The notes beneath the pieces are model-generated. The model was not told the origin of the DNA and did not search any database. It saw only the letters and a program-made list of their open reading frames with translations. This document shows positions 5,532-13,532 of a DNA stretch of 23,488 nt, one piece after another (position 1 is the first letter of the stretch; the number at the start of each line of letters is the position of its first letter). Source of the stretch: Alphaproteobacteria bacterium UBA3650 (GTDB lineage Bacteria > Pseudomonadota > Alphaproteobacteria > CAAHEQ01 > UBA3637); NCBI GenBank assembly GCA_002373815.1, contig DFKH01000009.1:1-23488 (forward strand). The letters are read 5' to 3'. The translations under genes and the position numbers were made by a program.

Positions 5532-6407
5532 TTATAGCGCGTATTTTGCGGCACCAGCGTGGATGGCCTTGGATACTTTTTGATAGGCTTTTGTTTCAAT
5601 TTGACGCACACGTTCGCGGCTGATATGAAACTCCAACCCCAAATTTTCCAACGTTTCTGGATTGTCGGTTAAAAAGCGTTTTTGAACAATTTGACGCTCA
5701 CGATCGGACAGTGTCGCCAAGGCTTCTTTCAATAATTTCTTTTTCAGGAACATTTCTTGAGATTCGCCCAATTTTTCTTCAATTGTTTCATCATCATCCG
5801 TCAACATGTCTTGATAATTTGTTGTGGAATCATGGGATAATGTGGCGTTTAAAGACGAATCGCCAGACAAACGTTGTTCCATTTCCACAACGTCGCGTTT
5901 ACTGACCCCTAATTCTTCGGCAATTTGCGCTGCCTTTTCATCATCCAATGAGGCTTCTCCATATAATCCCAAACGAGATTTAATTTTGTGGAGGTTATAA
6001 AACAGGCGTTTTTGCGTTGCCACAGTGCCAATTTTGACCAAGGACCAAGACTTTAAAATGAATTCGGACACAGCTGCTTTAATCCACCAAATCGCATAGG
6101 TCGCCAAGCGAAAACCTTTGTCTGGGTCAAACTTTTTGATGGCTTGCATGAGTCCAATATTTGCTTCAGAAATTAAATCGGATAAGGCCAAACCATAATG
6201 CCTGAACGAAATAGCAACTTTTGCAGCCAAACGCAAGTGAGATGTTGTCAATTCGTGTGCGGCTTCAATATCGCCTGTTTCCCGATAACGTTTTGCCAAC
6301 ATATACTCTTTTTGGGCGTCTAACATCGGAAATTTATTGATTTCTGCTAAATATCTAGGGAGAGAGGCATTTGATGCCAATAAAGATAAAGCGTATGTGT
6401 TTGTCAT
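5532..6407 (-). CDS. rpoH: RNA polymerase heat-shock sigma factor (sigma32)
   Basis: A 291-residue protein if translation starts at MTNTYALSLL, preceded by AAGGAAAGGAT; the frame is open 20 codons further up but that part lies in the leader. Region 2 is clear: LTTSHLRLAAKVAISFRHYGLALSDLISEANIGLMQAIKKFDP, then GFRLATYAIWWIKAAVSEFI. The RpoH box appears as TQKRLFYNLHKIKSR near residue 130, which separates RpoH from the housekeeping sigma. Region 4 ends with LEFHISRERVRQIETKAYQKV. It directs RNA polymerase to chaperone and protease genes; htpG and hsp20 in this window are plausible targets, though I did not find convincing sigma32 promoters there. A promoter and a structured 5' leader precede it. 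Confidence 0.96.
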   Translation of the reverse strand: MTNTYALSLLASNASLPRYLAEINKFPMLDAQKEYMLAKRYRETGDIEAAHELTTSHLRLAAKVAISFRHYGLALSDLISEANIGLMQAIKKFDPDKGFRLATYAIWWIKAAVSEFILKSWSLVKIGTVATQKRLFYNLHKIKSRLGLYGEASLDDEKAAQIAEELGVSKRDVVEMEQRLSGDSSLNATLSHDSTTNYQDMLTDDDETIEEKLGESQEMFLKKKLLKEALATLSDRERQIVQKRFLTDNPETLENLGLEFHISRERVRQIETKAYQKVSKAIHAGAAKYAL

Positions 6408-6436
6408 TTTATATCCTTTCCTTGAAGCAATATAAA
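6408..6436 (-). promoter_or_regulatory. Hairpin enclosing the rpoH ribosome binding site (possible RNA thermometer)
   Basis: In the rpoH leader, TTTATAT (6436-6430) and ATATAAA (6414-6408) are perfect inverted repeats on either side of the Shine-Dalgarno AAGGAAAGG; CTT/AAG inside could extend the stem. The 3' arm ends directly before the ATG at 6407. A short all-AU helix over the binding site is what a thermosensor would look like, and translational control of rpoH by RNA structure is known in Escherichia coli. Function is inferred. Confidence 0.45.
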
Positions 6437-6493
6437 GTTTTGTTCCCTCTATCTTAGACAAGAACAAGCTCGCCTTTCGGACTAAGCCCCTTT

Positions 6494-6522
6494 ATTATAG
6501 CAAAAGGGATAGGCGAAGTCAA
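6494..6522 (-). promoter_or_regulatory. Predicted sigma70 promoter of rpoH
   Basis: Minus strand TTGACT (6522-6517), 17-bp spacer, TATAAT (6499-6494). Start near 6487 gives an 80-base leader. Confidence 0.8.
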
Positions 6523-6582
6523 GCATATTTTTGTATTTTTTGCTTAACAAGGTATTGTTTATACAAAGTATAGAGTAATTGA

Positions 6583-8976
6583 CTATTCTTCTATATCCGC
6601 ACAAATGACACCAGCTTTCCAGGCATACCCATCAGGACGACCTGTATCAAGGCGTCTTCTAAATTTTCCCTCAATACCCTCATCAAAGGCTCCTTCTTCT
6701 ACCCAGTATTGGAAATGATAGCCCCCGATTGGTAGCTTCAAATCATCCACGATTGCGTTTAATTCATTGTATGTGAGTAAGCGTTTGCCGATAGCATTGC
6801 ACCAATTTCGTGCCCCTGAATGGGATAAATATCCCCAAATGCAGTTTGTTTGGCTATCTGCGGGACGACACCATGATTTTAGGTCTTCTTTGCTATTATA
6901 ATAATATGTCTTGCCATTGATTGTGACCTGTTGTGGTTGAACCTTTTCACAAACATCAGGTGTGTACGTTCCTCCCAGATGACAAAACCATCCACTAGGA
7001 CAATTATTATTAGAGGAACAGGCGGTGGCATTTTGCGGAATGCATTGTCCCCAACCATTGCATTTACCTTGAACGCCAGCGGTCTCACAGGGGGTTCCGT
7101 TATCTTTAAAACCTCTTATTGTAACATCATTTTCCAAAGTTGCTGTTTGACAATTTGAATAGGGTTCTAAGTGTTGTTCCAATTCGCAATACAGAGATTC
7201 TGTTTCTTTGTCTTGTTGGTTGGGATAATGAGCAATTCGATTTGAACAGCTGCAATTTTGAGGTTGTTTTATTTCAACGTGTATACGTGTATTACACGGG
7301 AGGGCTTCATCATATTTACTTAGGAAGTAACCATCTTTGGCAACGCAATTGCCCTCGGCATTATAAACTTTATTTTCGCCACAGGAACCACCCGCATGGA
7401 TGCAGACTGTTCCAACACTTATGGTCCCTTCCGCACACACGCAATTGCCCTCGGCATTATAAACTTTATTTTCGCCACAGGCCGTTCCTTCAGTGATTTT
7501 TTCACACAAAGCGTAGAAGTTGCTGGTGCGAGCGAAGTCGTAGACGCCACCATCGCCGAGGTCAACGTAGAACGCGTAGCAGGAATCACTACTGCTGTCA
7601 GATGCTGTCCAAAAATACAATGAATTACTATCAAACTCTTGCCTTAAACTTATCAAAACAGGACTGTATCGATCTTTGTAAAAGCCATCACTATCTCCCG
7701 CTGTTTCAACTAGTGTATTGCCACTCCACATGGCATTGTATGGGCTATTACTCCAATATCCACACTTTTTCCCATCGGCACATCCAAAACTCCATGTATT
7801 CGCTCCTGATGTTAATAATCCCGAAGCTGCTGTATTTTCGTCTGTTGTTTTATATACTTTAAATTTACTTACGTCTATTAAACTCTTTCCTTGCGCTTTA
7901 CACCAATTTTCAGCCGCCCACCACGTCATAGTGTCCTTACTGCGCCTGACAGAGCCAAGCCCTGTCACCGTGGCATCCGTGTAATCACTGCTACTAATTG
8001 CTTCACAGGTTCCTGTATTGGGTTTATAACAATCCAATTCACTGCTCGTGAGATTACAGAACTCCCCACTGGCACAATCGCTATTCTTGGTGCATTGTTT
8101 ATTGTCTGCCTCAACACATCTATAGCCTACATTCCCAGAGTCTTCATCGTAATAATATGTACCGGCTTTGCAGGTATGTGTGGTGGTATCACAACAACTG
8201 GCATCGCCTATACCCTCCCAACAATCACTGCCAGTGGTGCAACTTTGTGTGTTCATGGGGGTTTCTGTTCCACATGGATCGTCATTATAGGATAGATACA
8301 CATTTCCGTTTTCACACACAGTACAAGAATTATCTGTATTGCGGGTAATTCCTGTTGGACATTTTTTCATACAGGTGCCACCGATATTTTCATATTCGTC
8401 ATTGCATATGCAAATGTTTTGTGTGGTGTCACAATGCATATTGTTGTCACAGGTGATGGGCGTACATATTCCCTCAATCAATTTTTCACAGGGGTTACAG
8501 GTAATGGGTTCGCAGGTGCCTTCAGAACATTTGCCTGTTTTATTTTCACAATATTCACCTTCATTCCCTGCTTCGCCTTCGCCCGTTTGCCAATCGCAGG
8601 TTGGTTTACATTTGGTTGAAGTATAATTTTCACATAAATTCACACATTCATTGCCCATAAGTACTAATCCTTCATCACAGGATTTTTGACAGGTATCATC
8701 TTTAACTTCATATCCATCAGTATTGCAACATTTTGTGCCAGTTGCATAAACTTTTTCATTGGGGCAACACACACCACTTATTTGCGTTTCCGTTTGTTCG
8801 TCACAATCAACCCATACAGGTGGATCAATTGGCTCGTCTGGGTTTATATGAATTCTCATTGAATCAACACCAGCTTTATAACGTTCGCGAACACGATCAC
8901 GACCACCACCGCCACCACCAAAGGCAAATGCGGAAGTTGAAGCAAGTAATAACAAAACGATACTCAGTTTTTTCAA
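6583..8976 (-). CDS. Secreted cysteine-rich modular protein with two lectin/DUF1566-like domains
   Basis: A 797-residue protein with a TTG start (8976-8974) set by AAAGGAG 5 bases upstream. Residues 1-18 are a signal peptide ending in SAFA, followed by a Gly6 run. Residues about 55-320 are dense in cysteine, in short disulphide-type modules resembling EGF or trypsin-inhibitor-like repeats. Then come two similar units: CTKNSDCASGEFC followed by a domain with WWAAENWCKAQGKSL ... YFWTASDSS ... CYAFYVDLGDGG (about 340-495), and CSSNNNCPSGWFC followed by a domain with ARNWCNAIGKRLL and a final GVICADIEE (about 660-797). These domains resemble the DUF1566/C-type-lectin-like fold. CGENKVYNAEGNCV is repeated at about 500 and 532. 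There is no C-terminal anchor. A role as a surface or secreted binding protein is inference. It has its own promoter. Confidence 0.8.
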   Translation of the reverse strand: MKKLSIVLLLLASTSAFAFGGGGGGRDRVRERYKAGVDSMRIHINPDEPIDPPVWVDCDEQTETQISGVCCPNEKVYATGTKCCNTDGYEVKDDTCQKSCDEGLVLMGNECVNLCENYTSTKCKPTCDWQTGEGEAGNEGEYCENKTGKCSEGTCEPITCNPCEKLIEGICTPITCDNNMHCDTTQNICICNDEYENIGGTCMKKCPTGITRNTDNSCTVCENGNVYLSYNDDPCGTETPMNTQSCTTGSDCWEGIGDASCCDTTTHTCKAGTYYYDEDSGNVGYRCVEADNKQCTKNSDCASGEFCNLTSSELDCYKPNTGTCEAISSSDYTDATVTGLGSVRRSKDTMTWWAAENWCKAQGKSLIDVSKFKVYKTTDENTAASGLLTSGANTWSFGCADGKKCGYWSNSPYNAMWSGNTLVETAGDSDGFYKDRYSPVLISLRQEFDSNSLYFWTASDSSSDSCYAFYVDLGDGGVYDFARTSNFYALCEKITEGTACGENKVYNAEGNCVCAEGTISVGTVCIHAGGSCGENKVYNAEGNCVAKDGYFLSKYDEALPCNTRIHVEIKQPQNCSCSNRIAHYPNQQDKETESLYCELEQHLEPYSNCQTATLENDVTIRGFKDNGTPCETAGVQGKCNGWGQCIPQNATACSSNNNCPSGWFCHLGGTYTPDVCEKVQPQQVTINGKTYYYNSKEDLKSWCRPADSQTNCIWGYLSHSGARNWCNAIGKRLLTYNELNAIVDDLKLPIGGYHFQYWVEEGAFDEGIEGKFRRRLDTGRPDGYAWKAGVICADIEE
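7343..7385. repeat. 43-bp direct repeat, copy 1, inside the cysteine-rich gene
   Basis: Identical to 7439-7481, with a 96-bp period (32 codons, in frame). It encodes the CGENKVYNAEGNCV module. Perfect nucleotide identity implies a recent in-frame duplication that could expand or contract. Confidence 0.9.
7439..7481. repeat. 43-bp direct repeat, copy 2, inside the cysteine-rich gene
   Basis: Exact second copy of 7343-7385; encodes the upstream CGENKVYNAEGNCV module near residue 500. Confidence 0.9.
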
Positions 8977-8999
8977 GGTAACTCCTTTAATTTATTTCC

Positions 9000-9029
9000 A
9001 GTATAAAATATTTTTTATCGTTTTTGCAA
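9000..9029 (-). promoter_or_regulatory. Predicted promoter of the cysteine-rich gene
   Basis: Minus strand TTGCAA (9029-9024), 18-bp spacer, TATACT (9005-9000). It sits just past the rlmH stop, so the secreted protein is probably transcribed apart from the upstream operon. Confidence 0.55.
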
Positions 9030-9035
9030 CATTTT

Positions 9036-9497
9036 TTAATCTCGATGATAGGGGTGACCATCCAAGATGGTTTTGGCACGATAGATTTGTTCCACCAATA
9101 CGACACGCATTAAAAAATGGGGGAGTGTCATACGTCCAAAAGAGAGGGTTAAATTCGCTTTATCTTTTACTTTTTGCCCGTGGCCATCGGCACCCCCAAT
9201 TAAAAATGCTAATGTGTCTGAACCATTGTTTTGCCATGTACGTAATTTTTCTGCAAACTCTCGGGAGGATAATGTTTCGCCATGTTCATCTAGCACAACG
9301 AGCTTTGCTTTTTCTGGTATGTTAGATAACAATAAATCAGCTTCCGCATTTTTTAACGCTTCCCCAGACAAGGCTTTTTTTTCTTCATATTCCTTGATCT
9401 CAATGGGCCATTTTGTGCGCTTTGTGTATTCAGTTATCAATTCATACTCTGGGGTGTTTTTTTTGAGTTTGCCGATAGCAGACAAAATGATATGCAT
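9036..9497 (-). CDS. rlmH: 23S rRNA pseudouridine-1915 N3-methyltransferase
   Basis: A 153-residue SPOUT methyltransferase, the usual length. RlmH methylates pseudouridine 1915 in helix 69 of 23S rRNA using S-adenosylmethionine, on assembled 70S ribosomes. Diagnostic segments are LVVLDEHGETLSSREFAE, the SAM-binding knot loop FLIGGADG near residues 98-105, LSFGRMTLPHFLMRVVLVEQIYRA, and the C-terminal HPYHR. Its ATG follows the cdd stop codon directly (TAAATG), with AAGGAA in the end of cdd as binding site, so translation is coupled. It is the last gene of the mlaE-to-rlmH operon. Confidence 0.97.
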   Translation of the reverse strand: MHIILSAIGKLKKNTPEYELITEYTKRTKWPIEIKEYEEKKALSGEALKNAEADLLLSNIPEKAKLVVLDEHGETLSSREFAEKLRTWQNNGSDTLAFLIGGADGHGQKVKDKANLTLSFGRMTLPHFLMRVVLVEQIYRAKTILDGHPYHRD

Positions 9498-9914
9498 TTA
9501 TTGTTCCTTTTTCACGTATTTATGTGGAATCAAATCGGTAATTTTGATCAGTTCCCATCCTTTTTTATTCTCAGCTGGCATGACCACTTTTGCCTTTGGA
9601 CCATAATCTGCAATGTATTCGCGACATTTCCCGCATGGACTGATAGGATAAGGAGGGACATCGCGCATGGCGACGATCGTGTCTATTTCAAAATCTTTTT
9701 CGGCGGTGTTGCCCATGCCAATGGCGATAATTTCAGCACAGGTTGCGATGGACGGTTGGTATGTTCCCGCATTGATGGCTGTGTATACTTTGCCAGATTT
9801 TGACAAAACACACGCAGAAACAACGGTGTGATGGTTGTAAAAGTCTGGATTATACCTTTTTTTTATAAGATCAGATGCTTTTTTAATCAATTCTTCTGGT
9901 TTTGTTTTTGTCAT
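9498..9914 (-). CDS. cdd: Cytidine deaminase family protein
   Basis: A 138-residue zinc-dependent deaminase of the small homotetrameric class. The active site is visible as CAE (residues 59-61, Cys ligand plus catalytic Glu, within TCAEIIAIGM) and PCGKC (93-97, the other two Cys ligands). It most likely deaminates cytidine or deoxycytidine to uridine or deoxyuridine in pyrimidine salvage. Small members of this fold also include blasticidin-S-type deaminases, so substrate specificity is not certain. The start overlaps the cvpA stop as ATGA, and the stop abuts rlmH. Confidence 0.85.
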   Translation of the reverse strand: MTKTKPEELIKKASDLIKKRYNPDFYNHHTVVSACVLSKSGKVYTAINAGTYQPSIATCAEIIAIGMGNTAEKDFEIDTIVAMRDVPPYPISPCGKCREYIADYGPKAKVVMPAENKKGWELIKITDLIPHKYVKKEQ

Positions 9915-10549
9915 TCTATGTCCCCTATTTCTACAATGTTTTCAATCATGTTTTCCAATGATTCACGATCTTTTTGAGTGTAATCTACCACTGTTTCAAC
10001 GGTCTTTTTTTGTACTTGTTTTTTGATTTTTTCTTTTTTTGTTGTTTGATAAGCAGATAAATCAGCTTTTATATTATCTGGGAAAACATTTTGCACGTAA
10101 TTGGCAATTTGTTCAACATATTCAATACTGCGATTTTTTTCTTTCATTTCGGCAATATATTTTGGTGAAAGCATCATTGTGGCGGCAAAAATATAAATTA
10201 AAGCTACTATCAACAGGGCGCGTGCGATACCAAATGCCAAGCCAAAAATACGATCTAATCCACTTAAAGAACTTTTACGCAGGCGACGTGTAATGGCTGC
10301 GTTGATGATGGTCATAATAATCAAGACGAGTAAAGCCAATAAAACAGATCCCACAATGGCAGCTAATTTTACATTTTCAAAAGTGCCTTCACAGGCTTTT
10401 AACAAAGGATCATAGCTGTAAAGCGCCACAAAGCCAGCCAATAACCAAGATGAAATTCCTAGTAATTCCCGCACCAATCCTCTGTATAGAGCAAATAAAA
10501 CAGATACAACAATGATGCCCAAAATGATTAAATCAATGATGCCTAACAT
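9911..10549 (-). CDS. cvpA: CvpA family membrane protein
   Basis: A 212-residue inner-membrane protein. Four hydrophobic segments are visible at about residues 2-20, 27-45, 62-86 and 104-126. The N-terminal MLGIIDLIILGIIVVSVLFALYRGLVRE is typical of CvpA; the conserved loop LSGLDRIFGLAFGIARALL follows. The C-terminal 70 residues are charged and probably cytoplasmic. CvpA is named for colicin V production in Escherichia coli; its molecular role is unclear, with links to envelope homeostasis. It overlaps radA by 7 bases upstream and cdd by 4 bases downstream, so it is translationally coupled in the operon. Confidence 0.9.
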   Translation of the reverse strand: MLGIIDLIILGIIVVSVLFALYRGLVRELLGISSWLLAGFVALYSYDPLLKACEGTFENVKLAAIVGSVLLALLVLIIMTIINAAITRRLRKSSLSGLDRIFGLAFGIARALLIVALIYIFAATMMLSPKYIAEMKEKNRSIEYVEQIANYVQNVFPDNIKADLSAYQTTKKEKIKKQVQKKTVETVVDYTQKDRESLENMIENIVEIGDIE

Positions 10550-11931
10550 GTTTTCTTTCCTTTCTCAAAAAACTCTAATACTGTTTTTAAATTACCAATT
10601 TCGGTGGCTTTAAAATCTGATTTTTTATTTTTATTGGGGGGAACAAGCGCTTTTGTAAATCCCAATTTTTTTGCTTCTTTCAACCTTAAATCACTGGCCG
10701 GTACGTTTCTTATTTCTCCTGACAAACCAATTTCGCCAAAAAAGACCATGTCGGATGGCAAGGGGTGATCGAATGCATTAGATAAAATGGCCATAATGGC
10801 CGCTAAATCTACCGCGGGTTCTGTTAGTTTTAAACCACCAGCAACGTTTAAAAAGATGTCTTTTGTTGCCAAAGATATGCCACATCTTGTTTCTAATACC
10901 GCTAATAGCATGTTTAAGCGGTTGCTATCCCATCCCACAACGGCGCGACGTGGGTTTGTACCAGTCATTGGTGCTACAAGCGCTTGAATTTCCACCAATA
11001 AGGGACGGGATCCTTCAATGCCTGCAAAGACACAGCTACCCGATACATGGCCTTGGCGATCTGCTAAAAATAATGCTGAAGGGTTGGCTACTTCACTTAG
11101 CCCTTTATCGGTCATTTCAAATACGCCAATTTCGTCTGTCGCTCCAAATCGATTTTTGACAGAGCGTAAAATACGGAAATGATGCCCTCTATCGCCTTCA
11201 AAATACAAAACAGTATCCACCATGTGTTCGATTACTCGAGGGCCGGCCAAAGTGCCCTCTTTGGTCACATGTCCCACTAGAAATAACACAAATCCTCGTT
11301 TCTTTGCTAAACGAATCAATTCATGACCACAAGCTCGTACTTGGCTGACTGTACCAGGGGCAGAATCTACTGTATCTGCATACATGGTTTGAATGGAATC
11401 AATGATTACAATATCGGGTGAGTCTGGTGTATCTAAAGTCGCTACAATATCGCGAACATGAGTTGCACTGGCTAAATCAACGGGGTTGTCAGCGAGTCCT
11501 AAACGCATCGCGCGTAGACGTACTTGATCCACAGACTCTTCTCCTGAAATATATGTGCATTTTGTGGGAGAACCTTGTTTATTTACGCCTTTTGTTAAAG
11601 AAGCAACAGCTTGTAATAGTAATGTTGATTTTCCGATACCAGGGTCGCCCCCTACCAAAATAACTGATCCAGGAACTAGGCCACCCCCACAAACACGATC
11701 CAATTCGCTGATACCTGTCTTTAAACGAAAGACAATTTCTGGCGCGCCACGCAAATCTGAAAAATCAATTTTGCGGCCATTTTGACCACCTGTTGCGGTG
11801 GGACTATCAGGTGATGAAATTGCTTCTTCTTGAATGGTGTTCCATTCTCCACAGGCATCACATTTGCCCGCCCATCTCGCATAGACAGCGCCACAATTTT
11901 GACAGATAAATTGGGTTGTTTTTTTTGCCAT
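10543..11931 (-). CDS. radA: DNA repair protein RadA
   Basis: A 462-residue RadA (Sms), normal length. It is a RecA-like ATPase that drives branch migration of recombination intermediates. Domains in order: a CxxC-x10-CxxC zinc finger at 10-27 (CQNCGAVYARWAGKCDACGEW region), a RecA-like core with Walker A GGDPGIGKST near 94, the RadA-specific KNRFG motif (SVKNRFGATDEIGVFEM), and a C-terminal Lon-protease-like domain with GEIGLSGEIRNVP. Its ATG overlaps the mlaF stop by one base (TAATG). A repair gene between lipid-transport and membrane genes suggests cotranscription rather than shared function. Confidence 0.97.
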   Translation of the reverse strand: MAKKTTQFICQNCGAVYARWAGKCDACGEWNTIQEEAISSPDSPTATGGQNGRKIDFSDLRGAPEIVFRLKTGISELDRVCGGGLVPGSVILVGGDPGIGKSTLLLQAVASLTKGVNKQGSPTKCTYISGEESVDQVRLRAMRLGLADNPVDLASATHVRDIVATLDTPDSPDIVIIDSIQTMYADTVDSAPGTVSQVRACGHELIRLAKKRGFVLFLVGHVTKEGTLAGPRVIEHMVDTVLYFEGDRGHHFRILRSVKNRFGATDEIGVFEMTDKGLSEVANPSALFLADRQGHVSGSCVFAGIEGSRPLLVEIQALVAPMTGTNPRRAVVGWDSNRLNMLLAVLETRCGISLATKDIFLNVAGGLKLTEPAVDLAAIMAILSNAFDHPLPSDMVFFGEIGLSGEIRNVPASDLRLKEAKKLGFTKALVPPNKNKKSDFKATEIGNLKTVLEFFEKGKKTC

Positions 11932-12665
11932 TATTCGGCTTTAACCTCCATTTGAATGGGGCCTTTTGCGGATCCTGCCACGAATTGACGCACGTATGGA
12001 TTCTTTGTTTTATCTAGTTCATCTACCGTACCAACCCAGATAATTTCCCCATTATAGAGCATAGCAATTCTGTCAGCAATCTTACGGGCTGAATTCATGT
12101 CGTGTGTAATGGTTAAGGCCGTTGCCCCTAATTTTTTAACACAATCCACAATTAAATCATTGATGACGTCTGACATGATTGGGTCTAGCCCTGTTGTTGG
12201 TTCGTCGAAGAAAATAATTTCAGGATTCGTTGCGATAGCTCTTGCTAGGCCTACACGCTTTTTCATGCCACCAGATAGATCGGCAGGATAAGCATCTGCC
12301 ACCTCTGGTTTTAAGCCTACTTGTGCTAATTTTTGTATGGCAAGTTTTTTGGCTGCGGCTCGATTTGGATGTTTCTTTTGCAACATGACAAATGCGACAT
12401 TTTCCCACACCGTTAAACTGTCAAACAAAGCGGCACCTTGAAACAACATACCGATGTTATCTGTGGTCATTTTGGCGGTTCCTTTATCGGGTGTTACAAG
12501 ACCCAATAAGCATTTTAAAGTGACAGATTTTCCTGTTCCAGATCCCCCAATAATGACAACAGATTCTCCGTCATAAACATCCAGATTCACATCTTTTAAG
12601 ACTTGCTTTTTGCCGAATGCTTTGGCGACGTGAGATAAGCTGATTTTTACTTGTTTTTCTTTCAT
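11931..12665 (-). CDS. mlaF: Mla-type phospholipid ABC transporter, ATP-binding subunit
   Basis: A 244-residue ABC ATPase with all motifs: Walker A GGSGTGKSVTLKCLLGL near residue 40, Q-loop MLFQGAALFDSLTVWENV, signature LSGGMKKRVGLARAIA, Walker B EIIFFDEPTTGLDP and the switch ITHDMNSA. The Q-loop and signature wording are typical of MlaF/Ttg2A. With MlaE it powers phospholipid movement between inner and outer membranes, which maintains outer-membrane asymmetry. It lies 9 bases downstream of mlaE. The substrate-binding MlaD and the periplasmic MlaC are not in the cluster and must be encoded elsewhere or be absent. Confidence 0.93.
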   Translation of the reverse strand: MKEKQVKISLSHVAKAFGKKQVLKDVNLDVYDGESVVIIGGSGTGKSVTLKCLLGLVTPDKGTAKMTTDNIGMLFQGAALFDSLTVWENVAFVMLQKKHPNRAAAKKLAIQKLAQVGLKPEVADAYPADLSGGMKKRVGLARAIATNPEIIFFDEPTTGLDPIMSDVINDLIVDCVKKLGATALTITHDMNSARKIADRIAMLYNGEIIWVGTVDELDKTKNPYVRQFVAGSAKGPIQMEVKAE

Positions 12666-12674
12666 GAATGCCTC

Positions 12675-13463
12675 TTACATTTTAAAGAATAGTTCTGTGA
12701 GTAAATAGTTGAATATTAAAATCAATATGCTAGATGATACCACAGCGTTTGTTGTGGCTTGCCCTACGCCTTGTGCGCCACCACGTGACTTGAAACCTTG
12801 ATAGCATCCTAGTACTGTGATAATGAATCCAAAAACAGCAGCCTTTGTCATGCCAGAGATAATATCCATTGCTTTTAATGTGTTCCACGTATTGACAAGG
12901 TATGTTGTAGCATTAAAATCCATTTTTGTGACGCCCACTAAATAACCACCACAGACGCCGATAATATCTCCTATTAAAACAAGCAAGGGCATCATCAATG
13001 TTCCAGCTACCACTCGAGGGACTATAAGGTATTGAACAGGGTTCGTGTGTAATGTAGAAAGGGCATCAATTTGTTCTGTTACACGCATTGTTCCAATTTC
13101 TGCGGCGATTGCTGCGCCGATACGCCCCGCCACCATTAAGGCCGCCATGACTGGTGCTAATTCGCGTGTGACAGCGACCAAAACCACCATAGAGACAGCT
13201 CCTTCTGCTGAAAATTTAGAAACGGCCTCATATGTTTGTATCGCAATTACCATGCCTGAAAATACGGTTGTTAATGCTACAACGGGCAAAGAATAAAAGC
13301 CAATTTCAATGCTCATACGAATTGTTTCGCCAATATAAAATGGGGCTTTGAAAATACACAGCAAAATTTGAGCGGTAAATAAAATTAAGTCACCACTTGC
13401 ACGGAAAAAACTGATGACAAAACGACCTAACGCATTGATAAATGAAAAAAATTGATTTTGCAC
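12675..13463 (-). CDS. mlaE: Mla-type phospholipid ABC transporter, permease
   Basis: A 262-residue permease of the MlaE family, starting at a GTG (13463-13461) with AAGGAG 6 bases upstream. It has an N-terminal amphipathic or membrane stretch, then about five membrane segments. The family core AAIAAEIGTMRVTEQIDAL is present around residue 113-131 and is the coupling helix region for the ATPase. The C-terminus GGAQGVGQATTNAVVSS also matches the family. First gene of the operon; a promoter lies upstream. Confidence 0.94.
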   Translation of the reverse strand: MQNQFFSFINALGRFVISFFRASGDLILFTAQILLCIFKAPFYIGETIRMSIEIGFYSLPVVALTTVFSGMVIAIQTYEAVSKFSAEGAVSMVVLVAVTRELAPVMAALMVAGRIGAAIAAEIGTMRVTEQIDALSTLHTNPVQYLIVPRVVAGTLMMPLLVLIGDIIGVCGGYLVGVTKMDFNATTYLVNTWNTLKAMDIISGMTKAAVFGFIITVLGCYQGFKSRGGAQGVGQATTNAVVSSSILILIFNYLLTELFFKM

Positions 13464-13487
13464 GGAAATCTCCTTGTTCTTAACAAT

Positions 13488-13517
13488 ATTCTAAGCATAA
13501 AAATGAAAGAATTGCAA
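13488..13517 (-). promoter_or_regulatory. Predicted promoter of the mlaE-mlaF-radA-cvpA-cdd-rlmH operon
   Basis: Minus strand TTGCAA (13517-13512), 18-bp spacer, TAGAAT (13493-13488). Start near 13481. I see no other promoter-like gap inside the operon. Confidence 0.55.
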
Positions 13518-13532
13518 GGAGAAAATCAGCTT

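Noticed and set aside
6408..6467. Start of rpoH 20 codons upstream at 6467
   Set aside because: The extra codons do not resemble RpoH and lie in the predicted leader; AAGGAAAGGAT precedes the internal ATG.
6879..8626. Many open frames of 60-134 residues opposite or within the cysteine-rich gene
   Set aside because: They are shadows of its biased codon use; the minus-strand frame has a signal peptide, repeats and regular cysteine spacing.
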